Assembly: GCF_011764425.1 (NCBI RefSeq) | Contig: NZ_BLPF01000001.1 | Location: forward strand, 2,037,001 to 2,101,000 | Length of the DNA: 64,000 nt | Source: Phytohabitans houttuyneae | Lineage (GTDB): Bacteria > Actinomycetota > Actinomycetes > Mycobacteriales > Micromonosporaceae | Direction of reading: 5' to 3' | Shown: piece by piece, positions 35,233 through 44,014 of the stretch | How the letters are laid out: each line of letters starts with the position of its first letter | How positions within the stretch are numbered: the stretch's first letter is position 1 | The notes under the pieces: generated by a model | Told to the model about the DNA's origin: nothing | Databases searched by the model: none | The model's input: the letters and a program-made list of their open reading frames with translations, nothing else | Position numbers and translations under genes: made by a program

Positions 35233-36021
35233 TTAGAAGAACAGGCCCCTACGTTGAGCCGACTGGCGGAGCCAGGCGTCCAGTTGGCCGGCCCAGTCGG
35301 CCTGCTCGGCCCCCGCGTAGTCGACCGTGAAGCGGCCGAACGTGTCGCGGCCCTCGGTGAAGACGCCACCCCGCTTGTCCAGCTCCAGCACCACCTGGAG
35401 CTGGTGCGGCGTCGGCAGGAAGGTGACCTCGAGCTGGTTGAACGCCCGCGCGTACTGCGGGGCGGGGTAGAACTCGATCTCCTGGTAGAAGGGCAGCGAC
35501 TGCTGCACGCCGTGGATGCGGCCGCGCTCGACGTCGGCCTTGCTGAAGCGGAAGCCCAGCCGCAGGAACGCGTCCAGGATGCGCTCCTGTGCCGGCAGCG
35601 GGTGCACCGCCACCGCGTCCAGGTCACCCTTGTCGACCGAGCGGGCCACCTCGAGCTCGGTGCGCAGGCCCATGGTCATGCCGTGCAGATGCTGGCCGTA
35701 CAGCTCGGTGATCGGGGTCTCCCACGGCACGTCGAAGCGGAACGGCACGTCGTGGCGCCCGCCCGGAGCCAGCCGGAAGGAGCCGGTCAGCCGCTGGCGG
35801 TGGAACTCCTGCGTCGTGTCGTACTCCGAGTCCCCGCTCTCCACCTCGACGCGGGTGACCAGGCCGACAGCCAGATATTCGATATCGACCGGGTGGTCGC
35901 CACCGACCACGTGCACCTGACCCTCCAGGTAGCCGCCCGGCCGGCAGTTTGGGTTGCTGAGCACTGTCTCCACCGACGGGCCTCCCACACCCATCGCCTG
36001 CAACATGCGCTTGAAGACCAC
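35233..36021 (-). CDS. Spo0M-like arrestin-fold protein
   Basis: A 262-residue protein of the Spo0M family, with VGGPSVETVLSNPNCRPGGY near the start and VHVVGGDHPVDIEYLAVGLV following. The arrestin-like beta-sandwich continues through PFRFDVPWETPITELYGQHL. In Bacillus, Spo0M modulates sporulation and cytoskeletal processes; in actinomycetes the role is unclear. GTG 36021 has GGGAGG upstream. Two inverted repeats lie in its promoter region (arms GGGGTTAG/CTAACCCC at 36039-36075 and CTAATC/GATTAG at 36119-36138). Confidence 0.85.
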   Translation of the reverse strand: MVFKRMLQAMGVGGPSVETVLSNPNCRPGGYLEGQVHVVGGDHPVDIEYLAVGLVTRVEVESGDSEYDTTQEFHRQRLTGSFRLAPGGRHDVPFRFDVPWETPITELYGQHLHGMTMGLRTELEVARSVDKGDLDAVAVHPLPAQERILDAFLRLGFRFSKADVERGRIHGVQQSLPFYQEIEFYPAPQYARAFNQLEVTFLPTPHQLQVVLELDKRGGVFTEGRDTFGRFTVDYAGAEQADWAGQLDAWLRQSAQRRGLFF

Positions 36022-36118
36022 GTCGTCCTCCCGGATCGGGGGTTAGAGCTATCGCAACCTCAGCACACTAACCCCACGCAGCAACCGGCGACATTTCCCC
36101 TAAAAGGTATACCCCGGG

Positions 36119-36138
36119 CTAATCAACTACCGGATTAG
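36119..36138. promoter_or_regulatory. Operator-like inverted repeat between spo0M and the second sigma gene
   Basis: CTAATC, 8 nt, GATTAG. It lies in the 246-nt divergent promoter region; no protein can be assigned to it. Confidence 0.3.
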
Positions 36139-36267
36139 TGCCACCCGGCGCTCGCCTCACTCCCGCTTCACGCCCCGACCGCCAAGCTTTTCTCACCAGC
36201 GCCACTCGGGCAGCTGGGACGCGTGCCATCTGTCGACGCGGGGAGGCGACTAAAGGTGGTCCTGCAC

Positions 36268-37233
36268 ATGAACGACAACGAGCTCACCCTCGATGCCGAC
36301 CTCGACGCCACCGACGAGCGGGGAGTGTCGGCCGATCTGGTCCGGGCGTATCTGAACGGTATCGGACGGACCAAACTGCTCACCGCCGTTCAGGAAGTCG
36401 AGCTTGCCAAGCGCATCGAGGCCGGGCTCTTCGCCGAGGAGAAGCTCGCGGACGCGGCGCTTCCCCCGGCCGTACGGGAGGACCTCGCGACCATCGCGGT
36501 CGAGGGTCGCGCGGCAAAGGACCACCTGCTGGAGGCCAACCTGCGGCTCGTGGTCAGCATCGCCAAGCGGTACACCGGTCGTGGCATGGCCTTCCTCGAC
36601 CTCATCCAGGAAGGCAACCTCGGCCTCATCCGCGCCGTCGAAAAATTCGACTACACCAAGGGCTACAAGTTCTCCACATACGCCACCTGGTGGATCCGCC
36701 AAGCCATCACCCGCGCCATGGCCGACCAAGCCCGCACCATCCGCATCCCAGTGCACATGGTCGAGCAGGTCAACCGCATGGTGCGCGCCCGCCGCGACCT
36801 GAGCACCACGCTCGGCCGCGAGCCCACGATCGCCGAGATCGCCAAGGCGATGGTCGTGCCGGAGTTCCAGGTGATCGAGCTGATCTCGTACGACCGGGAG
36901 CCGGTCAGCCTCGACCAGGCGGTCGGCGAAGACGGCGAGAGCGCGCTCGGCGACTTCGTGGCGGGCGTCGACCCGCGCGAGGAGCCGGCCGACAGCGTCG
37001 CGCAGGGCGAGCTGCGCAGCGAGGTCGAGATCGTGCTCGCCACGCTCTCGCAGCGGGAGCAGGCGGTCATCCGCCTCCGCTTCGGCCTCGACGACGGCCG
37101 CCAGCGCACGCTCGACGAGGTGGGCCGCGAGTTCGGCCTTTCCCGCGAGCGGATCCGCCAGATCGAAAAGGTCACCCTGCTGAAGCTGCGCCACCCGTCG
37201 CGGGCCAAGCGCCTGGAGGCCTACGCCTCCTGA
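36268..37233 (+). CDS. sigB: Principal-like (group 2) sigma factor, SigB/Hrd type
   Basis: A 321-residue sigma-70 factor lacking the long N-terminal extension of RpoD. Region 1.2: [16 protein letters not shown] (about 24). Region 2: [20 protein letters not shown] and [13 protein letters not shown] (about 110-165). Region 3: [19 protein letters not shown]. Region 4 [26 protein letters not shown] 36268 has AAAGGTGG upstream; GTG 36256 with GGGAGG is an alternative. A 205-bp block (36,560-36,764) is identical to rpoD. In mycobacteria the corresponding SigB serves stress and stationary phase. Confidence 0.88.
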   Translation: MNDNELTLDADLDATDERGVSADLVRAYLNGIGRTKLLTAVQEVELAKRIEAGLFAEEKLADAALPPAVREDLATIAVEGRAAKDHLLEANLRLVVSIAKRYTGRGMAFLDLIQEGNLGLIRAVEKFDYTKGYKFSTYATWWIRQAITRAMADQARTIRIPVHMVEQVNRMVRARRDLSTTLGREPTIAEIAKAMVVPEFQVIELISYDREPVSLDQAVGEDGESALGDFVAGVDPREEPADSVAQGELRSEVEIVLATLSQREQAVIRLRFGLDDGRQRTLDEVGREFGLSRERIRQIEKVTLLKLRHPSRAKRLEAYAS

Positions 37234-37240
37234 CGGCACG

Positions 37241-38035
37241 TCAGGCCCGACAGAGCACCTCGCCGTGGAGGATGGCAAACCAGCCGTCCTCCACGGCGCC
37301 CCATTTCCGCCACCCTTCGGAGATGCGGTCCAGCTCCACTTGGGGGTACCCCGCGGCGAGCGCCTGCCCGGCGATGGCCGAGTGCGTGATCCGGTCCGCC
37401 CACATGCCGCTCCACCAGGCGCGGTCCTCCTCCGAGGCGAAGCACCACACCGACGCCGACGCGGTCACCTCGGCAAAGCCCGCCTGCCGCGCCCACGCGT
37501 GCAGCCGCCGGCCGGCGTCCGGCTCGCCGCCGTTGCGCCGGGCCACGTCGCGGTAGAGGTCGAGCCACGCGTCAAGCTCGGGCACCTCCGGGTACCACGT
37601 CATCGCCGCATAGTCGGAGTCCCGTGCGGCCACGATCCCGCCGGGCCGGCACACCCGCCGCATCTCGCGCAGCGCGGCCACCGGGTCGCCGACGTGCTGG
37701 AGCACCTGGTGGGCGTGCACGACGTCGAACGAGTCGTCGGGAAAGTCGAGCGCGTGCACGTCGGCGACGGCGAACCCGACGTTTGTGACACCCCGCTGGG
37801 CGGCCTCCTGGCGCGCCTCGTCCAGCGCCGCGTCGGAGCTGTCGACCGCGGTGACCTGACCCGGCGCCACGCGCACGGCGAGGTCGGCGGTGATCGTGCC
37901 GGGACCGCAGCCCACGTCGAGCACGGTGAGGCCGGGTGCCAGGTGGTCCAGGAGGTACGCAGCGGAGTTTTCCACGGTACGCCAGCGGTGCGAGCGCAGG
38001 ACCGACTCGTGATGCCCGTGCGTGTACGTCGCCAT
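37241..38035 (-). CDS. Class I SAM-dependent methyltransferase (UbiE/Methyltransf_11 type)
   Basis: A 264-residue protein, MATYTHGHHESVLRSHRWRT..., with SAM motif I LTVLDVGCGPGTITADLAVR (about 39), AVDSSDAALDEARQEA (motif II acid), and FDVVHAHQVLQHVGDPVAAL. Small-molecule methyltransferases of this type occur singly in many actinomycetes; the substrate is unknown. ATG at 38035 is preferred over the GTG at 38044. It converges with sigB, 7 nt apart. Confidence 0.85.
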   Translation of the reverse strand: MATYTHGHHESVLRSHRWRTVENSAAYLLDHLAPGLTVLDVGCGPGTITADLAVRVAPGQVTAVDSSDAALDEARQEAAQRGVTNVGFAVADVHALDFPDDSFDVVHAHQVLQHVGDPVAALREMRRVCRPGGIVAARDSDYAAMTWYPEVPELDAWLDLYRDVARRNGGEPDAGRRLHAWARQAGFAEVTASASVWCFASEEDRAWWSGMWADRITHSAIAGQALAAGYPQVELDRISEGWRKWGAVEDGWFAILHGEVLCRA

Positions 38036-38086
38036 GACCAGCACATTAACGCGGGCTGTCCATAATCTGGGAGATCTATCCCAGTA

Positions 38087-40612
38087 TCAGAGACTGCGCG
38101 GCGCGGTGTCGGGACGGTCGGCGGGCGGGCCGAGCACCACCTCGGCGTGCAGCACGGAGACGCCGTCGGGGCGGGCCAGCACCGGGTTGAGCCGCAGCTC
38201 GCGTACCTCCGGCCGCTCGTCCGCGAGCCGGCCCACCCGGATCAGCAGCTGGGCCAGCGCTTCACGGTCGACCGGCTCGGCGCCCCGGTACCCGCGCAGC
38301 AGCGGCGCGGCCCGCGGCTCGTCGACCATCGCGGCGGCGTCCCGGTCGGTCAGCGGCGCCGGCCGCCACGCGCGGTCGCCGAGCAGATCCGTGGCCACGC
38401 CGCCCAGCCCGAATCCCACCACCGGCCCGAAAGCCGGGTCCTCGACCAGCTCCACGACGCAGGCGACGCCCGGCGGCACCATCGCCTGCACCAGCACGCC
38501 GGGCCCGAAGCGCTCGGCCATCTCGGCGTACGCCCGGGCGACCGCTGACTCGTCGGTCAGGTCCAGGCGCACCGCGCCGAGGTCGAGGCGGTGGCGCAGC
38601 TCCTCGCCGGCCGACTTGAGCGCCACCGGGTAGCCCAGCCGGTCGGCCGCCGCGACCGCCTCGTCCGCCGACTCGGCCGGCAGGGAGGGCGCGACCTCGA
38701 TGCCGTACGCCGTCAGGACATCGAAGGAGTCCACTGTGGCCACCTCGGGCACCGTCCCGGGAGGACGCCGCAGCCAGTCGGCGTATCCGCAGGCCCGGGA
38801 CAGCGCGCGCACCGCTTCCTCCACCGACGGGTACGCGGCCACGCCGGCCGGCATCTGGTCCACAAGGGAGGTGACGACGGTCGGCTTGTCACCGGCCAGC
38901 GCTACGCTCGCCAGCGCCGCGGCGAAGTCGGCGTCCTCATCGGACAGCTGACCCGGAACGGGTGGCGCAACGGCCACGACGAGCGCGTCCACTCCCGCGT
39001 CGGTGGCCGCCTCGGCGAGCACGTCGCCGAAGTCGTGCGCGCCCGCCTGCGGCGGCACGTCCCGCGGGTACCCCTCGGCGACCGCCAGCCCGCCGTCGGC
39101 GCAGGCGGCCGCCGCGAGCCGGGTCAGCGCGGTCGAGTTGCCCACGATCCCCACCCGCCGGCCGGTCGGCAACGGCTGGTGGGCCAGCAGCACGCCCACG
39201 TCGAAGAGCTCGGCCACCGTCTCCACCCGGATCACGCCGGCGTGCGCGAAGAGCGCGGCCACCCCGGCCCGGTCCGGACCCGCGGCGCCGGCCGCGCGGG
39301 CTGCCGAGGCGACCGCGACGATCGGCTTGGTGCGACCGATCCGGCGGGCCAGCCGGGCAAACTTGCGCGGGTTGCCGAAGGTCTCCAGGTACAGCAGGAC
39401 CACGTCGGTCGCCGGGTCGTCCTCCCAGTACTGGAGCAGGTCGTTTCCGGAGACGTCGGCGCGGTTGCCGGCCGAGACGAAGCTCGACAGCCCCAGCCCG
39501 CGCCGGTCCGCCTCGGCGAGCAGTGCCACGCCCAGCGCGCCCGACTGGCTGAAAAAACCCGCCCGCCCGCGCCGCGGCATCCAGGGTGCCAGCGTGGCGT
39601 TGAGGCGTACCTCCTCGTGGGTGTTTGCCACGCCGAGGCAGTTGGGGCCGACGACCCGCATGCCCGCGGCGTGGGCCGCACGGATGAGCTCGCGCTCGGC
39701 GGCGATCCCGGCGTCGGTACCCGTCTCGCCGAACCCGGCCGAAACCACGACGAGGCCGTGCACGCCGGCGGCGGCCGCGTCGTCGACCACGCCGCGCACC
39801 CCCGCCGGTGGGACCGCGACCACGGCGAGGTCGATGTCCTCGGCGAGGCGCGCGGAGCGGAGGGCGGGCAGCCCGCCCACGGTGTCGGCGCTGGGGTGGA
39901 TCGGGTGGACCGCGCCGGTGAAGCCGCCGTCCCGCAGGTGCCCGAGGATAGCCGCGCCGATGCCGTGGCCGCTGGCGCTCGCGCCGTACACCGCGACGCC
40001 GCGCGGGCTGAGCAGCCGGGCGATCGACCGCGCCTCGGCCCGCTGCTCCCGCCGCCACTGCACCTCAAGTGACTGCTCAGTCAGCGCGATCGGGAAGGTG
40101 AGGTGCACGACGCCGTCCGCGTACTGCCGCTGCACCTGGTACCCCGCGTCGGCGAACACCCGCAGCATCGCCGAGTTTTCCGGCAGCACCTCGGCCACGA
40201 AACGGCTGATCCCGGCGTCCCGCGCCGCGGCGGCGAGGTGCTCCAGCAGCACCGACCCGATCCCGCGCCCCTGGTAGGCGTCCTCCACCACGAGCGCCAC
40301 CTCGGCGTCGGCCGCCTCCGGACCGAGCCGCTCGTACCGGCCGACCGCGAGGATCCGGCCACCCGTCTGGATGACAAACGCCTCCCGCGCGTCGTGGTCG
40401 ACGTTGACGAAGCGCTGCAGGTCGCGCTCGGGGATCCGGGGGTACGGCGAGAAGTAGCGCAGGTAGCGCGTGCGCTCGGAGAAGCGCGAGTGCATCGCGA
40501 CGATCCCCTCCGCGTCACCCGGCTGGATCTGTCGCAGGTGGACGGTGGTGCCGTCGGTCAGCAGCACGTCGGCGGATCGGTCCCGCACTTGTGGCGTCAC
40601 GCCTCCCATCAT
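38087..40612 (-). CDS. Bifunctional GNAT acetyltransferase / NDP-forming acyl-CoA synthetase (PatA-like)
   Basis: An 841-residue protein. Residues about 18-175 are a GNAT domain (VEDAYQGRGIGSVLLEHLAA binds acetyl-CoA). It is followed by the CoA-binding Rossmann domain (RGVAVYGASASGHGIGAAIL, about 208), the ligase CoA domain (GFFSQSGALGVALL) and an ATP-grasp domain (LPAESADEAVAAADRLGYPV). The GNAT-first order is that of Streptomyces SlPatA, a protein lysine acetyltransferase acting on acyl-CoA synthetases; in enteric Pat the order is reversed. The acuC-type deacetylase gene lies 3.4 kb away. Confidence 0.88.
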   Translation of the reverse strand: MMGGVTPQVRDRSADVLLTDGTTVHLRQIQPGDAEGIVAMHSRFSERTRYLRYFSPYPRIPERDLQRFVNVDHDAREAFVIQTGGRILAVGRYERLGPEAADAEVALVVEDAYQGRGIGSVLLEHLAAAARDAGISRFVAEVLPENSAMLRVFADAGYQVQRQYADGVVHLTFPIALTEQSLEVQWRREQRAEARSIARLLSPRGVAVYGASASGHGIGAAILGHLRDGGFTGAVHPIHPSADTVGGLPALRSARLAEDIDLAVVAVPPAGVRGVVDDAAAAGVHGLVVVSAGFGETGTDAGIAAERELIRAAHAAGMRVVGPNCLGVANTHEEVRLNATLAPWMPRRGRAGFFSQSGALGVALLAEADRRGLGLSSFVSAGNRADVSGNDLLQYWEDDPATDVVLLYLETFGNPRKFARLARRIGRTKPIVAVASAARAAGAAGPDRAGVAALFAHAGVIRVETVAELFDVGVLLAHQPLPTGRRVGIVGNSTALTRLAAAACADGGLAVAEGYPRDVPPQAGAHDFGDVLAEAATDAGVDALVVAVAPPVPGQLSDEDADFAAALASVALAGDKPTVVTSLVDQMPAGVAAYPSVEEAVRALSRACGYADWLRRPPGTVPEVATVDSFDVLTAYGIEVAPSLPAESADEAVAAADRLGYPVALKSAGEELRHRLDLGAVRLDLTDESAVARAYAEMAERFGPGVLVQAMVPPGVACVVELVEDPAFGPVVGFGLGGVATDLLGDRAWRPAPLTDRDAAAMVDEPRAAPLLRGYRGAEPVDREALAQLLIRVGRLADERPEVRELRLNPVLARPDGVSVLHAEVVLGPPADRPDTAPRSL

Positions 40613-40678
40613 TCCCTCTGAGTCATGTTTCCATCACGACCTTGACCCGTCCGGTGCCGCTGCGGAACGTGTACGCAC

Positions 40679-43600
40679 ATGCCGCTCTCCCCCTGGGCGC
40701 TCGCGCCCACCCCGACCGCACCGCCCGGGCAGTCCGCCGGCGGAGTGCCCGTCGATGTGGTGGTCGCCCTCATCGCCCTCGCCGGCGTGCTGGTCAGCGC
40801 GGCCCTCGGGTTCTGGCAGTGGCGGCGCTCCCAGGCGGCACAGCGGGCGCTGGAGGCGGAGCGGGCCGAGCGCGAGCGGGATCGGCTGCGGTACGAGGAC
40901 CAGCTCTCCCGGGAGCGGGCCCTGTGGGACGACAGCCGGCAGGCCGCCCGCGAGGTCGAGCGCGTGGAGGAGGCGGCGCTGCACGAGGCGCGCCGGGCCG
41001 CCGCGAAGGCGAGCGACCTGCGCCAGTCCGCCGAGCACTACCGCACCCTCCTGGTCGAGGAGCTGCGCCGACTCAAGATCCTCGACATGTCCAAGCCGCT
41101 CGACCTCGAAGCGCTGTACGTGCAGCTCCAGGTGCGCGAGGAGGCCACCCGCTTCGCCAGCCAGGAGGAGATGGAGGCGCTCGCGCAGGGTACGCCCGAG
41201 CGCCTGCTCGAGCTGTCCGCCAAGCACGCCAAGGACGCGCAGGCGACGGCCATGCGGCCCGAGGACGCGGTACGCCGCTTCGGGCGCTTCGTCGTGCTCG
41301 GCGACCCCGGCGCGGGCAAGACCACGATGCTGCGGCACCTCGCGCTGCGTACCGCCCGGGGTGAGATCACCCCCGCCCTCACGCTGCCGATCTACGTCGA
41401 GCTGCGCGAGTTCGTCGACAGCGGCATGGGCGACGTGATCGCGTACGCCGCGCACAGCTGCGAGCACCGGTACGGCTTCACCGGCGCCCTCGACCACCTG
41501 CACGAGCAGCTCGCCACGGGTCGGGCCGCGCTGCTGCTGGACGGCCTGGACGAGGTGCTCGGCGGCGGCTCGGCCGACGAGGCGGAGCGGGCGTACCAGC
41601 TCGTGGCCGCCGAGGTGGACCGCATCGCCACCCGCTTTCCGGGCGCGCCGATCGCGGTCACCTGCAGGCGGGCCGGCTGGCGGGGTGGGCTGCGCGCGTT
41701 CCAGGTGCTCGACGTGCTGGACTTCGCGTGGCCGCAGATCGTGACGTTCGTCGAAAACTGGTTCGCCGCCGACCGCACCCGCGCCGCCGGGCTCAAGGGC
41801 GCGCTGCAGGCGAACGTGCGGATGAGCAGCCTGGCCGCCAACCCGCTGATCCTGTCGCTGGTCGCCATCGTGTACGAGCGCGACCTCGAACTGCCCGAGC
41901 GCCGTGCCAAGCTCTACGACCGCTGCGTCGAGGTGCTGCTCAAGGAGTGGGACTCGCACCGCGGGATCCGCCGCTTCGGCCGCTTCACCACGGACCGCAA
42001 GCGCGACCTGCTGGAAGAGATCGCCTGGCACTTCCACGGCCTCGGCCTGCGCTACTACCCCGAGCGCGACCTGCTCGCCGTCATCGAGGACTTCCTGCCG
42101 ACGATCGACATCGAGCCGGCGCACGCGCGGGAGATCCTCGACGAGATCGCCGCGCAGTACGGCCTGCTGAAGATCCAGGCCACCGGCTGGTACGGCTTCC
42201 TGCACCTCACGCTCCAGGAGTACTTCGCCGCCGTATCGGCCAGCGAGCGCGGCCCGGACGCGGTGGCGGCCGTGGTGGCGCACCGGCACGACCCGTGGTG
42301 GGAAGAGGTGTTGCTGCTGCTGGCCGGCCGCGCCGCCGACGCGTCGGGCCTGCTGCTGGGTGTGCTCGGCCGTGACCCCACCGACCTGGAGCCGCCGGCG
42401 GCGGGCGAACCGCTCGCGGCGGACGACGACATCCTGCGCCAGGACCTGATGCTCGCGGCGCGCTGCCTGATCGGCACCCCGAAGGTCAACCTGCGCTGGC
42501 TGCGCCCCGCGATCATCGACGCCACCTACGACTGGATGCTCAGCACACCGTCCGAGTCGGTCGCGATGGACGCCGCCCGCGTCCTTGTCTCGATCGGCGG
42601 CCGGATGCTGCACGACCGCCTGCTGGACTGCCTGGCCGACCGCGAGGTCGCGATGCTACGCCGGGCGTGGATCGCGGACGCGCTTGGCGACTCGGGCTCG
42701 GTCCGGATCGCCGCCGCCCTCACCGGCATGCTCGCCAGCTGGGATCTGGACCGCGACGAGGACGATGCCTACCCGGCGACCTACATGGTCCGCGCCATCC
42801 GCCGGATTGGCTACGCACCCGCTGGCGACGTCTTGGTCGGCCTGCTGTCCGGACCCCGTGTCGACTACAACTACAACTGGTCCAGCACCCTGGCCGAGGC
42901 CATCGCCACGCTCGCCGGCGCCAGCGGAGCACAGCGGCTGCTGGAGGTCAGCGACAACGTTCCGGAGCCGACCCGATACACCCGCAACGACCTCATCAGA
43001 GGTCTCAAACACTCCCGGGACGTGGCCACGGGCGAGCGGCTGCTGGCCCGCATACCGAGCGCACCTCCCGAGGACGTGGGGGCCTACGTCACCGCCGCGC
43101 TCGGCATCCTGGGTCCGGCGGCCGCGCGACACGTGCTGGACAGCCTGCTCAAGCGAAGCGACACCGGCTGGTTGGAGGCGGACCCTGCCGCGCTCTCCGC
43201 GTTTACGGCAAAGCCGTCGCCCGACCTCGTCGTCCCCCTGACCGAGGCGATCTCCGACCGGCGGCGGGCGCCCGAACTCCGCTGGGCGCTGGTCTCGGTG
43301 CTGGAGGCGCTACCTGAGTCGGTCCCCACCCTGTTGGAGATCATCTCGCGCGACGCCGTGGACCTCTGGACCCGCCTGTGCGCCGCCACCGCCCTCGGCA
43401 GCCTCCAGCACGACGCCGGACGGCCGGCCCTGCGCGAGGCACTCGACGAGCTCGCCGACGGCAGGCTCGACGGCCTGTGGGCGCTGGGCGATTACGCGAT
43501 CGCGCCGAGGATCGCTTCCGCCATGGTGGAAATCGGCGACGAGGCGCTCGTGCAACGCAAGCTCGTGTCAATGGTGCAGGAGGTCCTCTCCTCAGCCTCC

Positions 43601-44011
43601 GATCGCTACGATCTCGACCAGTTCCGCCTCGACACGCTGCTGCCTGCTCTGGCCCTGACCAACCTCGGGCGGATTTCCAAGACGGTGAACGATCTGATAC
43701 AGGCCGCCGTGACCGCCGACGGGATCCTGGGCACGACCTGGGCGGAACACATCGCCCGCGCGGACAGCGTGCCTGTCCTGCTGGGCATGCTGCGGCCGGA
43801 GACGCATGACAAGGTCTACGCGGGCCACCTCCTACGGATCGTCGCGCGGGTCGTCGACGACGTACAGCACGTGCCCCAACTGCTCACGCTGCGCCAGGAC
43901 CCTGTCCACCGCGGCCGCGTCGACGACGTCTTCGCGGCCCTCTCCCGGCGGTGCCAGGTCCGGATCTTCGAGGATGGCCGTGTCGTCGAGGTGAGGCAGC
44001 CGCCCGCCTAA
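40679..44011 (+). CDS. Membrane-anchored NACHT (STAND) NTPase with HEAT-like repeats
   Basis: A 1110-residue protein. Residues 26-48 are a membrane helix (VVVALIALAGVLVSAALGFW), followed by a charged coiled coil to about 110. The NACHT domain starts at FVVLGDPGAGKTTMLRHLAL (Walker A, about 202-221), with Walker B AALLLDGLDEVLGGG (about 283), a sensor stretch IAVTCRRAGWRGG and the NACHT-associated helix HLTLQEYFAAVSASE (about 508). From about 620 to the end are helical HEAT-like repeats, likely the sensor. Such NLR-like proteins act in phage defence or in signalling; no separate effector domain is seen, so membrane association may be the output. It diverges from the PatA-like gene and ends 3 nt from acuC. 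Confidence 0.85.
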   Translation: MPLSPWALAPTPTAPPGQSAGGVPVDVVVALIALAGVLVSAALGFWQWRRSQAAQRALEAERAERERDRLRYEDQLSRERALWDDSRQAAREVERVEEAALHEARRAAAKASDLRQSAEHYRTLLVEELRRLKILDMSKPLDLEALYVQLQVREEATRFASQEEMEALAQGTPERLLELSAKHAKDAQATAMRPEDAVRRFGRFVVLGDPGAGKTTMLRHLALRTARGEITPALTLPIYVELREFVDSGMGDVIAYAAHSCEHRYGFTGALDHLHEQLATGRAALLLDGLDEVLGGGSADEAERAYQLVAAEVDRIATRFPGAPIAVTCRRAGWRGGLRAFQVLDVLDFAWPQIVTFVENWFAADRTRAAGLKGALQANVRMSSLAANPLILSLVAIVYERDLELPERRAKLYDRCVEVLLKEWDSHRGIRRFGRFTTDRKRDLLEEIAWHFHGLGLRYYPERDLLAVIEDFLPTIDIEPAHAREILDEIAAQYGLLKIQATGWYGFLHLTLQEYFAAVSASERGPDAVAAVVAHRHDPWWEEVLLLLAGRAADASGLLLGVLGRDPTDLEPPAAGEPLAADDDILRQDLMLAARCLIGTPKVNLRWLRPAIIDATYDWMLSTPSESVAMDAARVLVSIGGRMLHDRLLDCLADREVAMLRRAWIADALGDSGSVRIAAALTGMLASWDLDRDEDDAYPATYMVRAIRRIGYAPAGDVLVGLLSGPRVDYNYNWSSTLAEAIATLAGASGAQRLLEVSDNVPEPTRYTRNDLIRGLKHSRDVATGERLLARIPSAPPEDVGAYVTAALGILGPAAARHVLDSLLKRSDTGWLEADPAALSAFTAKPSPDLVVPLTEAISDRRRAPELRWALVSVLEALPESVPTLLEIISRDAVDLWTRLCAATALGSLQHDAGRPALREALDELADGRLDGLWALGDYAIAPRIASAMVEIGDEALVQRKLVSMVQEVLSSASDRYDLDQFRLDTLLPALALTNLGRISKTVNDLIQAAVTADGILGTTWAEHIARADSVPVLLGMLRPETHDKVYAGHLLRIVARVVDDVQHVPQLLTLRQDPVHRGRVDDVFAALSRRCQVRIFEDGRVVEVRQPPA

Positions 44012-44014
44012 CGT

